A model generated the notes under the pieces. That model saw only the letters and a program-made list of their open reading frames with translations, made no database searches and was not told the origin of the DNA. From Saprospiraceae bacterium (GTDB taxonomy: Bacteria; Bacteroidota; Bacteroidia; Chitinophagales; Saprospiraceae), in contig JAHDDO010000010.1 of the NCBI GenBank assembly GCA_020629315.1, positions 1 through 62,720 of the forward strand: DNA of 62,720 nt, written 5' to 3'. A program made the translations under genes and the position numbers. How positions within the stretch are numbered: position 1 is the stretch's first letter; each line of letters opens with the position of its first letter. Of this stretch, positions 1 through 8,232 are shown piece after piece.

Positions 1-65
1 TGTTGTACTACACCTTAGAAAGTGGTGCGTTTACAGCTACCAAGAAGATGATAATTATAGAGTAG
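1..65 (+). CDS. C-terminal end of a T9SS type A secreted protein (partial)
   Basis: The first bases read in frame (codons from position 3) as LYYTLESGAFTATKKMIIIE followed by TAG at 63-65. The run 'Y-Y-T-L-E-S-G' followed by a Lys-Lys and a short hydrophobic end is the usual last strand of the type A T9SS sorting domain, which directs outer-membrane translocation and is then removed. Only about 20 codons are inside the window, so the function of the protein is unknown. A strong terminator follows at once, so this gene and the next are separate transcripts. Confidence 0.7.
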   Translation, partial: LYYTLESGAFTATKKMIIIE

Positions 66-84
66 TAAACTAATAGAGTATATG

Positions 85-122
85 CAGCGAGGGTTGGTGT
101 ATCCAGCTCTCGCTGTTTTTTT
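85..122 (+). terminator. Rho-independent terminator
   Basis: CAGCGAG (85-91) pairs with CTCGCTG (109-115), a 7-bp GC-rich stem, followed by seven T residues at 116-122. It ends the partial gene at 1-65 and isolates the large gene that starts at 154. Confidence 0.85.
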
Positions 123-153
123 CGGAATAAACCTAGTATCCCTTACTTAAAAT

Positions 154-3100
154 ATGCGATTTACAATTGTCACTTTTTTGATTGTGTTTCTATGCATCCA
201 AACGGGCGCAGTTCATGCATTTTCGGAAGAGACAACGACAGTATGTAAAACGGTAGCGGACCAAATAGGCCCCGATAGGAATAATTTCAGTGGTGGCGTT
301 GATCTAAGTGAAGGCTATTTACACAATTTTGATATTCCTTTAGGAAATTCTACTTGTGGTACGGATGAAGTCATAGAAGCTACAGTATCTATAGAAATCA
401 ATAGTGTAGATGATAGTGCAGTGCCTTCCGAGTGTAGTTTTTTTAACCTATTTGGAAATATTTTAGTAGAATCAGGGCCCATACCTTTCACACCGGGCTG
501 CTGTGGTATTGATCATGATTTTCTAAGTGCACCTATTTGCACAGGCTTTGGCTCTGGAACTTCGACTCCAGGCATTTATTCTGCAGATTTGGTTTCGGAT
601 TGTTCTAATTCGAACCTAGTTCCTGGAGGTGTGATTGGGGTAGATATCATCGCTGCGATGGATTTTTCTCAGAGCTCATGTTTATCAAATGGGTCTGCCA
701 TTTCAGATGGATTAGTAATTGTTGATTATGAAATCTGTGTAACTATAACCATTTTAAGCCCAGAAGAACCTATAGTGGATGCAGGTCCAGATGTAACTAT
801 TGGATGTGGTGAATCCGCTACTATTGGAGGAGATCCAGTCGGCTATGATTCTGAAACCTTGACATTCAAGGATGGTTGGACCTATGAATGGAGTGATGGA
901 CAATTAGGAAATTTTGGCTTTGGCGATAATGGTCAAGTGATGGTTGTACCTCCCAATCCTAATGATCCAACTAGCTACATTGTTACCGTTGTAGGCGATG
1001 GGGGATGTGAGGGGACCGATGAGGTGGTTGTTACCATAATCCCCGATATAACATGTAATGCTGACCCATGTGTCGGAGATATTGAAATAGTAGATCCGGC
1101 AGATCCATGCTCATGTATTGTAGATGAAGTTCAAGTATTAGGGTGCACGGATCCTTTATCCTGTAACTATGACCCAGCGGCGAATTGTGATGATGGCTCT
1201 TGTATGCCATTCCCTAATTGCAATATGGATATTTGTGCTGGAGATCTTGAGGAACTAGATCCAGCAGACCCTTGTCAATGCACAACAACGACAATCCAAG
1301 TATTAGGTTGCACAGATCCAACATCCTGTAATTATGATCCAGCGGCGAATTGTGATGATGGTTCCTGTATGCCAGTACCCACGTGTAATGCTGACCCTTG
1401 TGTAGGGGATGTAGAGATTATTGACCCAGCAGACCCATGTTCATGCATTATTGATGAAGTCCAGGTCTTAGGATGTACTGATCCTTTATCTTGCAACTAT
1501 GATCCAGCGGCGAATTGTGATGATGGTTCATGTATGCCATTCCCCAATTGCAATATGGATATATGTGCAGGCGATATAGAAATACTTGATCCTGACGATC
1601 CGTGTAATTGCATAGTGGATATTCCTCAAGTATTAGGTTGTATGGATCCTACGGCATGTAACTATGATCCAACGGCCAATTGTGATGACGGTTCTTGTAT
1701 GTCAACACCAATATGTAATACAGATATTTGTGCTGGAGATACAGAAATTATAGACCCTGCCGATCCGTGTGCTTGTATTGTTGATGTAGTGCAGGTATTA
1801 GGCTGTACCGATCCAAGTTCGGATAACTATGATCCAGCGGCGAATTGTGATGATGGTAGTTGTGATTGCATACCTGATGGTTGCACGGACCCAGCAGCAT
1901 GTAATTACGATCCAGCGGCAACTTGTGATGATGGTAGTTGTATGTCAGCACCGATATGTAATACAGATATTTGTGCCGGAGATACAGAAATAATAGATCC
2001 AGCTGATCCTTGTTCTTGTATTGTAGATGAAGTGCAAGTGCTGGGATGTACAAATCCAAATGCCAGTAATTATGATCCAGCGGCGAATTGTGATGATGGT
2101 AGTTGCGATTGTGTACCCGATGGTTGTACCGATCCTATGGCCTGTAATTATGACCCGAACGCCACTTGTGATGACGGTTCTTGTTTGCCAGTCCCTAGTT
2201 GCAATACGGATCCTTGTCTAGGAGATATAGAGGTCATTGATCCTATTGACCCATGTAATTGTATCATTGATGAAGTCCAAGTATTAGGCTGTACTGATCC
2301 AATGGCTTGTAATTATAATCCTTCAGCGAATTGCGATGATGGCTCTTGTTTGACCACACCAATGTGTAATACAGATATATGCCTAGGTGATACAGAAATT
2401 GTGGATCCAAATGATCCTTGTAATTGTATCCTTGATGAAATACAAGTCTTAGGTTGCACCAACCCGAATGCGAGTAATTATAATCCGGATGCAAACTGTG
2501 ATGATGGTAGTTGTGATTGTGTACCTGACGGTTGTACCGATCCAATGGCCTGTAATTATGATCCAAATGCTACTTGCGATGATGGGTCTTGTTTACCAAT
2601 GCCAATATGTAATACAGATCCATGTATAGGCGATATAGAGATTTTAGATCCGAATGACCCATGTAATTGTATTGTTGATGAGGTACAAGTATTAGGTTGC
2701 ACGGATCCTATGTCTTGTAATTACGATCCAGCGGCGAATTGTGATGATGGTTCTTGTTTACCAATGCCAATATGTAATACAGATCCATGTATAGGCGATA
2801 TAGAGATTTTAGATCCGAATGACCCATGTAATTGTATTGTTGATGAGGTACAAGTATTAGGTTGCACGGATCCTATGTCTTGTAATTACGATCCAGCGGC
2901 GAATTGTGATGATGGTTCTTGTTTACCAATGCCAATATGTAATACAGATCCATGTGTAGGCGATATAGAGATTTTAGATCCGAATGACCCATGTAATTGT
3001 ATTGTTGATGAGGTACAAGTATTAGGTTGCACGGATCCTATGTCTTGTAATTACGATCCAGCGGCGAATTGTGATGATGGTTCTTGTTTACCAATGCCAA

Positions 3101-4299
3101 TATGTAATACAGATCCATGTGTTGGAGATATAGAGATTATAGATCCAAATGACCCATGTAATTGTATAGTTGATGAGGTTCAGGTACTAGGTTGTACCGA
3201 CCCGACAGCCACTAACTATAATCCAGCAGCCAATTGTGATGATGGTTCGTGTGAATATGACTGTTTAGCCATCGCTGAAGCTGGCATAGATGCCATATTT
3301 CCGTGTGCGGGAGTTACTCTAACTCTAAATGGTAGCGGTAGTTCTGTAGGAGCTGAGTATAGCTATGTATGGACCACTCTTGATGGTGAACTTTTATCTG
3401 GCGTTGACGAATTAACGCCAACAATTGGTTCTGCAGGCACGTATATACTTACTGTAATAAATACCGACCAGATGTGCGAAGTGTCTGACACAGTGATTAT
3501 CACGGATGGAATGAATGACATAACAGGCGCCGATTTTGATTTACAAACCCCTGAGTGTTTTGGAGTAGGCGTGGCGGCCATCTCAATTAATCAAGTGTTT
3601 GGAGGTAGTGGTTCGTATTCCTATGAATTAATTCCTGGCGGAGAAACGAATTTGGATGGGGTATTTACACTATTAGAGGAAGATGATTACATAGTTGTGA
3701 TTACAGATAGTGAAGGCTGTGAATTTATAGTAGACTTTAGTATAGATTTTCCAGAAGATATAAACCTGGAATCTTCGTCTTTGGATTTTACTATTGAAGC
3801 TGGCGACTCAACGGAAGTAGAGCTAATAACGGACTTAGATGAAACAGAGATAAATTCAATTAGCTGGACACCTGCAGATGGAACACAATGTCAAGATTGC
3901 CTAAGCCAGTATCTGTCACCTGAGGAAACTACAAATTATACGGTTATTTTAACCGATACGCAAGGTTGTATGGATACGGTTATGTTTTTGGTCAATGTCA
4001 TCGAGAACACGGATGTATTTATAGGTAATATATTCAATCCTTCTTCCACTGGATCAAATAGTCTATTTGTTCAGTCTGGAGATAATGTAAGTTTGATTGA
4101 TGAATTTTTGATCTTTGACCGTTGGGGCAATGAGGTTTTCAGAAATGAAAACTTCCAAACTAATGATCCATCAGAAGGTTGGGATGGCACGATAGCTGGA
4201 CAAGATGCCGTTCAAGGCGTCTATGTATATATGGTCAGTTATACATTACTGGATGGTCAAGTGATTCAGAAATACAGTGATGTTACATTGATTCGCTAG
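154..4299 (+). CDS. Giant secreted Cys/Asp-rich repeat protein with T9SS type B tail
   Basis: This 1381-residue protein is probably a cell-surface adhesin or structural protein. It opens with a signal peptide (about residues 1-22). Next come a Cys-containing domain and a PKD-like domain ending near residue 300. Residues about 301-1033 hold 15 copies of a module with the signature GCTDP..xNYDPxA..DDGSC, usually joined by a CNxDxC-GD-DPxDPC linker. A second PKD-like and an SprB-like segment follow. The last ~90 residues contain IFDRWGNEVF, GWDG and GVYVY, matching the gliding-motility type B sorting domain used by T9SS. The conserved Asp and paired Cys of the modules suggest calcium binding and disulfides, which is inference. 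Its 3' end overlaps the convergent gene by 17 bp. No PorP/SprF partner is adjacent. Confidence 0.85.
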   Translation: MRFTIVTFLIVFLCIQTGAVHAFSEETTTVCKTVADQIGPDRNNFSGGVDLSEGYLHNFDIPLGNSTCGTDEVIEATVSIEINSVDDSAVPSECSFFNLFGNILVESGPIPFTPGCCGIDHDFLSAPICTGFGSGTSTPGIYSADLVSDCSNSNLVPGGVIGVDIIAAMDFSQSSCLSNGSAISDGLVIVDYEICVTITILSPEEPIVDAGPDVTIGCGESATIGGDPVGYDSETLTFKDGWTYEWSDGQLGNFGFGDNGQVMVVPPNPNDPTSYIVTVVGDGGCEGTDEVVVTIIPDITCNADPCVGDIEIVDPADPCSCIVDEVQVLGCTDPLSCNYDPAANCDDGSCMPFPNCNMDICAGDLEELDPADPCQCTTTTIQVLGCTDPTSCNYDPAANCDDGSCMPVPTCNADPCVGDVEIIDPADPCSCIIDEVQVLGCTDPLSCNYDPAANCDDGSCMPFPNCNMDICAGDIEILDPDDPCNCIVDIPQVLGCMDPTACNYDPTANCDDGSCMSTPICNTDICAGDTEIIDPADPCACIVDVVQVLGCTDPSSDNYDPAANCDDGSCDCIPDGCTDPAACNYDPAATCDDGSCMSAPICNTDICAGDTEIIDPADPCSCIVDEVQVLGCTNPNASNYDPAANCDDGSCDCVPDGCTDPMACNYDPNATCDDGSCLPVPSCNTDPCLGDIEVIDPIDPCNCIIDEVQVLGCTDPMACNYNPSANCDDGSCLTTPMCNTDICLGDTEIVDPNDPCNCILDEIQVLGCTNPNASNYNPDANCDDGSCDCVPDGCTDPMACNYDPNATCDDGSCLPMPICNTDPCIGDIEILDPNDPCNCIVDEVQVLGCTDPMSCNYDPAANCDDGSCLPMPICNTDPCIGDIEILDPNDPCNCIVDEVQVLGCTDPMSCNYDPAANCDDGSCLPMPICNTDPCVGDIEILDPNDPCNCIVDEVQVLGCTDPMSCNYDPAANCDDGSCLPMPICNTDPCVGDIEIIDPNDPCNCIVDEVQVLGCTDPTATNYNPAANCDDGSCEYDCLAIAEAGIDAIFPCAGVTLTLNGSGSSVGAEYSYVWTTLDGELLSGVDELTPTIGSAGTYILTVINTDQMCEVSDTVIITDGMNDITGADFDLQTPECFGVGVAAISINQVFGGSGSYSYELIPGGETNLDGVFTLLEEDDYIVVITDSEGCEFIVDFSIDFPEDINLESSSLDFTIEAGDSTEVELITDLDETEINSISWTPADGTQCQDCLSQYLSPEETTNYTVILTDTQGCMDTVMFLVNVIENTDVFIGNIFNPSSTGSNSLFVQSGDNVSLIDEFLIFDRWGNEVFRNENFQTNDPSEGWDGTIAGQDAVQGVYVYMVSYTLLDGQVIQKYSDVTLIR
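1054..3252 (+). repeat. Tandem Cys/Asp-rich module array inside the 154-4299 gene
   Basis: Fifteen GCTDP/NYDP/DDGSC modules lie in this stretch. Most alternate with a 30-residue linker to give a 55-residue (165-bp) unit. Three modules instead follow a short DC(I/V)PDGC junction (near 1870, 2110 and 2520), so a higher-order pattern is present. At 2591-3085 three consecutive 165-bp units are virtually identical at the DNA level: copies starting at 2591 and 2756 look identical, and the copy starting at 2921 differs by one A-to-G (Ile to Val). Flanking copies are more diverged, which points to recent local expansion. Confidence 0.9.
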
Positions 4300-4879
4300 A
4301 ATCAAGATATTTTAAATCTTGCTCTGTATCGATATCAATGTTTCCTTTCGGGAACGAAATAAATACGCTGTTTTTCTGGTGTTTATGTACGATTTTTTTG
4401 GCCCCTTCTTCCCCCTGTAAAGCGATTAACTCTTCGAAGTACTTAGCTGGAAAATAACTAGGTGGACCCATCCCATTTTCATATTGAGAAATAATAATGC
4501 GATCAGGCTGTTGACTTATTTTTCTCATCAATAATCCCCATATATCTTGAGTTAAGAAAGGTTGATCACATACACTAATTATAACACCTGAATATCCATC
4601 GGCCTGGATAGCTTTTACCCCATTGCAAATTGAATTTCCCATGCCTTGCTCCCAGGTATGGTTGCATAGTACAGCTGTAGTTTCTTTGGTTTGTATTGTT
4701 TGTAGCATAAGGGGAGCTTGGCAGCCTACGTTTATATAAACAGGGATGTCAGTTCTTTCTGCAATATCAATTTGATACTGCAATAATGTGCGACCTTTAT
4801 ACCGTAACAATTGCTTAGCTTTTCCTAATCTAGAGGATGAGCCAGCAGCCAGAATTAATATGGCTAGTTTATTATCCAA
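4283..4879 (-). CDS. MobA/MocA-like nucleotidyltransferase
   Basis: A 198-residue cytoplasmic protein of the MobA-like NTP transferase family. The N-terminus carries LAAGSSSRLGKAKQLL, the nucleotide-binding loop with the usual G-x3-R-x-G-x2-K spacing. A mid-protein ISVCDQPFL matches the metal-binding Asp motif. Relatives (MocA, MobA) move CMP or GMP onto molybdopterin; others activate sugars. No molybdenum-cofactor genes lie nearby, so the substrate is open. The length fits the family. The gene is divergent from the acetyltransferase at 4906 with only 26 bp between start codons, and its last 17 bp overlap the end of the giant repeat gene. Confidence 0.8.
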   Translation of the reverse strand: MDNKLAILILAAGSSSRLGKAKQLLRYKGRTLLQYQIDIAERTDIPVYINVGCQAPLMLQTIQTKETTAVLCNHTWEQGMGNSICNGVKAIQADGYSGVIISVCDQPFLTQDIWGLLMRKISQQPDRIIISQYENGMGPPSYFPAKYFEELIALQGEEGAKKIVHKHQKNSVFISFPKGNIDIDTEQDLKYLDSSESM

Positions 4880-4905
4880 TCTATCTTGTACGTATTTTTG
4901 CTCTT

Positions 4906-5346
4906 ATGATGTCTAAGATAATTGAAATTGATATGAGTCATCCACTCTATCCTAAGGAGCAAGAACTACGGAATCGAGTGTTATTACGCCCGATAGGAAT
5001 GCCTGATCATGCTTGGGAAATGTATGATGACCTAGCACATCATTTAGTTTATTTAGATGAAGAGTACATTCCTATAGCTTGCTTATTGCTCAAGCCCTTA
5101 GATGATGAAGGTCATCGTGTGCAGTTAATGCAGATGGCAGTAGATAGTGAAAAACAAGGATTGGGGATAGGAAGGGCCTTAGTATTATTTGCGCTATCCT
5201 TTTGTCGTAAAAAGGGGGGTTCTGAAATGATGTGTCATGCTAGGCAGAATGTGGTTAGCTTCTATGAAAAGTTAGGATTTGTTTGTTATGGAGATCCTTT
5301 TGAAGAGGTAGGTATACAACATCGGTATATGAGAAGGAAGGTATAA
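4906..5346 (+). CDS. GNAT family N-acetyltransferase
   Basis: About 146 residues with the GNAT core: MQMAVDSEKQGLGIGRAL holds the acetyl-CoA pyrophosphate-binding Q-x-x-G-x-G/A loop, followed by a helix and the VSFYEKLGF beta-bulge typical near the C-terminus. The start at 4906 (or the adjacent ATG at 4909) is preferred. A longer reading from 4837 would run into the coding start of the divergent nucleotidyltransferase and adds residues outside the fold. The substrate cannot be told. An 8-bp inverted repeat (5360-5367 with 5390-5397) lies in the downstream gap. Confidence 0.82.
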   Translation: MMSKIIEIDMSHPLYPKEQELRNRVLLRPIGMPDHAWEMYDDLAHHLVYLDEEYIPIACLLLKPLDDEGHRVQLMQMAVDSEKQGLGIGRALVLFALSFCRKKGGSEMMCHARQNVVSFYEKLGFVCYGDPFEEVGIQHRYMRRKV

Positions 5347-5431
5347 TTATTAGATATTTACTATTGTGCAAATTTGAACGAATACTTTAACAATAGTCAT
5401 AAAGTAATTGCAGATTTATATTCATTGAATT

Positions 5432-6040
5432 ATGTATTTACATATAACAAAATCAGGACCTCATTATGCGGGTGGCCATTTGCCTAAAGACTTAATTGTT
5501 CCATCACAAAATTTTAAAGGTGGTATTCAATACATAGGGCTTATTAATAATCAAGATGATGCATTTAAATGGCTTCCATTTAGTATTCATATGATTTGTC
5601 CAATCTACATTAACTGGGTAGAAGTTTACATGGATTATAGTGACCCTATGGCGCCTATAGTAATAGAAGAAGAAAGCTTTGACATGCAGTCGAATTTTGA
5701 TTTTCTGGACACTAATTCAATAAACATCTTTGAACAGCATTATTTCGAGTCAAACTTGGTAAAGATTGACGATCTATCTATTGGCGACCTTATTTCACCT
5801 GAAGGCGACTACATTAAAAACGACTTTTGGCCGATCTGTCCTATTTCTAAGACGAAGATGAAGTTTGTATGTAGGATATATGGTTCTAATAAACTAAGGT
5901 CAATTCAGACAAATATTAGGGTAGAAGACGAAAGTGACGTAGTCTATTTCAATGCACTTGACAGCTTTGGAAACGATGGTGAACTTTTAGTATTTATAAA
6001 TACTGAAACCAAGGTTATTTGTTATTACATAAATGATTGA
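5432..6040 (+). CDS. Hypothetical protein, DUF1963/YwqG-like
   Basis: A 202-residue protein without signal peptide or membrane segment. The N-terminal GGHLPKDLIVP followed by GGIQYIGLINNQDD resembles the opening of the YwqG/DUF1963 family, where a Gly-Gly/Pro-rich loop precedes a beta-sheet domain. The match is from memory and partial. Bacterial DUF1963 proteins have no agreed function; some sit in toxin-immunity or cell-surface loci, but no toxin gene is seen here. It stands alone between the GNAT gene and a convergent gene, and is followed by a GC-rich structured element. Confidence 0.6.
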   Translation: MYLHITKSGPHYAGGHLPKDLIVPSQNFKGGIQYIGLINNQDDAFKWLPFSIHMICPIYINWVEVYMDYSDPMAPIVIEEESFDMQSNFDFLDTNSINIFEQHYFESNLVKIDDLSIGDLISPEGDYIKNDFWPICPISKTKMKFVCRIYGSNKLRSIQTNIRVEDESDVVYFNALDSFGNDGELLVFINTETKVICYYIND

Positions 6041-6049
6041 TCAACTATA

Positions 6050-6165
6050 AATCCCCCGGACAGGGACATGTAGGCCGCAGTCCCGATGCAGCTTTGCTGG
6101 ATCGTGGATGAACGAATAGTGAAGCCGGAAAGGCCCGGTGCTATCGAAGATAGGAGTCCGCCTCA
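6050..6165. repeat. GC-rich hairpin-bearing intergenic element
   Basis: The convergent gap is much richer in GC than its surroundings. It holds at least three possible hairpins: GGGAC (6063-6067) with GTCCC (6080-6084), CAGC (6089-6092) with GCTG (6096-6099), and CTATC (6141-6145) with GATAG (6149-6153) around a GAA loop. There is no T-run, so it is not a standard terminator. It looks like one of the GC-rich dispersed intergenic repeats found in Bacteroidota genomes, but only one copy lies in this window, so repetition is not shown. Confidence 0.4.
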
Positions 6166-7086
6166 CTTTACACTTCCTAAAAGATGGACTACATCAAAAA
6201 AGAAGTTAGCATCACGGGCCAGGATCATCACATTCTTTGCTTCTTGTGCTTGATCGCTGAAGAGCACCTTAAAGAAATCCTTATTCTCGTTAATGGCGAG
6301 ATACACTTTGCCATGCTTGATGCGTAAAATGAAAGGCATACGATGTTTTTCACGAAATTCAATCAAGGCCTTCATGAAGGCAGGCATTATGACATGGGAG
6401 GCGTCCTCATAGTCTGAATACTCGACATTGAACAAGGATTCAAATTGGCTACTCAAAGAATTAAATTGATTATCAGGGACCTCCCTATACGGCTGTTTAT
6501 ATACATAATTCTTGCAGTAAATAGTGGTTTCTCCCTTAGGCTTAGTAGGCAGGTCAGCCACCAGAAAGATACCTTCAAAAGCAGCTTTATATGGACTGTC
6601 ACTATCCCTTTGGTATCCTGCTTTCAACTCAGAGCAAATAAAGAACAGATCATCTTTATGACCTTTTATTAGATCATCTCCCTTGAATCTATTGGACTGG
6701 AGAAATAAACTACTCATGTTAAAGTGATTGGAATCTATGCGTCTATTGGCCTTATGTTCGATCAAGATGCCTTCGCGCTCAAACATTATAGATAATATAT
6801 CGCGTTTATATTGGGCGATATATCGGCGTTTGAAATAGCCAGAAATACCAAATAAGAGAGCTCCTGTAAAGAATATGACAGGAAGGAATCCATCGATCTC
6901 CATATTACCATATACCCACAGTGCGTAGGTAACGCCGATGGTAGCTAACAAAGCTGCTATTCTCAGAAAAAAATGATTCCTTCGATACTTTTTTCGTTTG
7001 CCTTCATAGATCTCTAATGCCGGCTTTATTTCTTGGAAAAAGTCGTCATGATCCTGCCTATATTTTACTTCTTGCTTGTAGTCCAT
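6163..7086 (-). CDS. DUF3137 family membrane protein
   Basis: About 307 residues. The start at 7086 (MDYKQEV) is chosen because an extra 76 residues upstream would cover the divergent glycosyltransferase start, and a GGTG-type ribosome site precedes 7086. Two hydrophobic segments lie near residues 45-90, with a charged N-terminal helix before them. The remaining two thirds are soluble and resemble DUF3137: an 'SSLF..SNRFKGDDLIKG' region, a 'SELKAGY' segment and an 'AAFEGIFLVADLP' strand. The family has no established function. Its stop codon abuts the GC-rich element downstream. Confidence 0.7.
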   Translation of the reverse strand: MDYKQEVKYRQDHDDFFQEIKPALEIYEGKRKKYRRNHFFLRIAALLATIGVTYALWVYGNMEIDGFLPVIFFTGALLFGISGYFKRRYIAQYKRDILSIMFEREGILIEHKANRRIDSNHFNMSSLFLQSNRFKGDDLIKGHKDDLFFICSELKAGYQRDSDSPYKAAFEGIFLVADLPTKPKGETTIYCKNYVYKQPYREVPDNQFNSLSSQFESLFNVEYSDYEDASHVIMPAFMKALIEFREKHRMPFILRIKHGKVYLAINENKDFFKVLFSDQAQEAKNVMILARDANFFFDVVHLLGSVK

Positions 7087-7131
7087 GCTCTTATCACCTT
7101 TCACTATTCCACTAAGAATAGTATCTTTCGA

Positions 7132-8232
7132 ATGCGTATGCAATTGAAGATACTGGTTATTAGTGACTATAGGACGACACATACGGTTCGTCCAGAGGCA
7201 GAAGCCTTTATAGGGCTTGCTGAACGAGGGCATGAGGTTCATATAATGACCTTTCCTGAAGCGGCGTACGTAGCACGATTTAAAGAAAAAGGAATACAGG
7301 TGATCCCTTTTCATCCTATAAAAAAGTCAGACCCTGCCGAGATAAAAAAGATCCGGGATGAAGTGAGAGATAGAGGTATTCAAATCCTTCATGCCTTCAA
7401 TAGTCCCTCATCTGTATCTGCCGTAAAAGCAGCAAAAAAATTGGATGTGAAATTGTGTTTGTACAGAGGTTATTTAGGTAATATTTCTAGGTGGGATCCT
7501 TTTGCGTATCGGAAGTATCTACATCCTAGAGTAGATATGATAATGTGCAATTCGCAAGGTGTAACGGACTATCTTAGGTCCCGTCTATGGACAAGAAAAA
7601 AGCGCGCTCAAACGATCAGTAAAGGTCATCGAATGGAGTGGTACGCCGATATACAAGCCCATGATATTCGCCGTGAATTAGGCTTGGCTAAAGACCGCTT
7701 TTTATACGTTTCAGTAGCGAATAATCGAAGCATGAAAGGAATCCCATATTTGCTTGAAGCTGTGAAAAGAAGTAGGACTGATTTTACATTATTATTGATA
7801 GGGCGAGATATGGATACGGCTCGCAATATTCGATATGTAAAGAGGGAGGGTATTCAGGATAAGGTTTTGTTTCTAGGCTATAGAAAGGATGTGCTTTCTA
7901 TAGTGAAAGATTGTGATGCCTTTGTTTCTTCTTCCATAAAAGGAGAGTCTATTACCAAAGCCATTATTGAAGGATTGAGCTTGGGATTACCGGCGATCAT
8001 CACAGATATAGCCGGCAACGTGGAATTAGTAAAGCCAGGGTATAATGGTTTAGTGGTGCCTAAGAAAAATGCGCAAGCGTTAGCAGGCGCCATGGATACA
8101 CTTTGTGCTGACCGGCAAAAAGCAAAAGAGTACGGTAAGCAGGCTCCTATATGGCTTACGGACACCTTACACGCTTCTACAACAATAGATACCTTGGAAT
8201 CAGCGTATTTGGCGCTTATGAATCAAGCTTAG
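7132..8232 (+). CDS. GT4 family glycosyltransferase
   Basis: A retaining GT-B glycosyltransferase of about 366 residues, probably moving a nucleotide-sugar residue onto a cell-surface glycan or lipid at the cytoplasmic face. The N-terminal half begins LKILVISDYR and contains a Rossmann-like strand with 'LAERGHEVHIMTFP'. The C-terminal half has 'FLYVSVANNRSMKGIPYLLEAV', 'LLLIGRD' and 'KGESITKAIIEGLSLGLP', the E-x7-E element of the GT4 donor site. The start is placed at ATG 7132 or the close ATG 7138, because longer readings overlap the divergent DUF3137 gene. It ends in a 4-bp tail-to-tail overlap with the next gene. Confidence 0.85.
   Translation: MRMQLKILVISDYRTTHTVRPEAEAFIGLAERGHEVHIMTFPEAAYVARFKEKGIQVIPFHPIKKSDPAEIKKIRDEVRDRGIQILHAFNSPSSVSAVKAAKKLDVKLCLYRGYLGNISRWDPFAYRKYLHPRVDMIMCNSQGVTDYLRSRLWTRKKRAQTISKGHRMEWYADIQAHDIRRELGLAKDRFLYVSVANNRSMKGIPYLLEAVKRSRTDFTLLLIGRDMDTARNIRYVKREGIQDKVLFLGYRKDVLSIVKDCDAFVSSSIKGESITKAIIEGLSLGLPAIITDIAGNVELVKPGYNGLVVPKKNAQALAGAMDTLCADRQKAKEYGKQAPIWLTDTLHASTTIDTLESAYLALMNQA

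Noticed and set aside
1748-2566. Antisense open frames (about 100 residues) within the repeat array
   Set aside because: They mirror the 15-module array on the other strand, are His/Tyr-rich by composition only and have no start or family signal.
1054-3252. CRISPR-like or satellite array
   Set aside because: The repeats are in frame, code for a conserved protein module and have no unique spacers or cas genes nearby.
5360-5397. ACTATTGT/ACAATAGT inverted repeat as a terminator
   Set aside because: The loop is 22 nt, the stem is AT-rich and no T-run follows; too weak to call.
7033-7131. Longer glycosyltransferase start at 7033
   Set aside because: It would overlap the divergent DUF3137 start and add a hydrophobic segment outside the GT4 fold.
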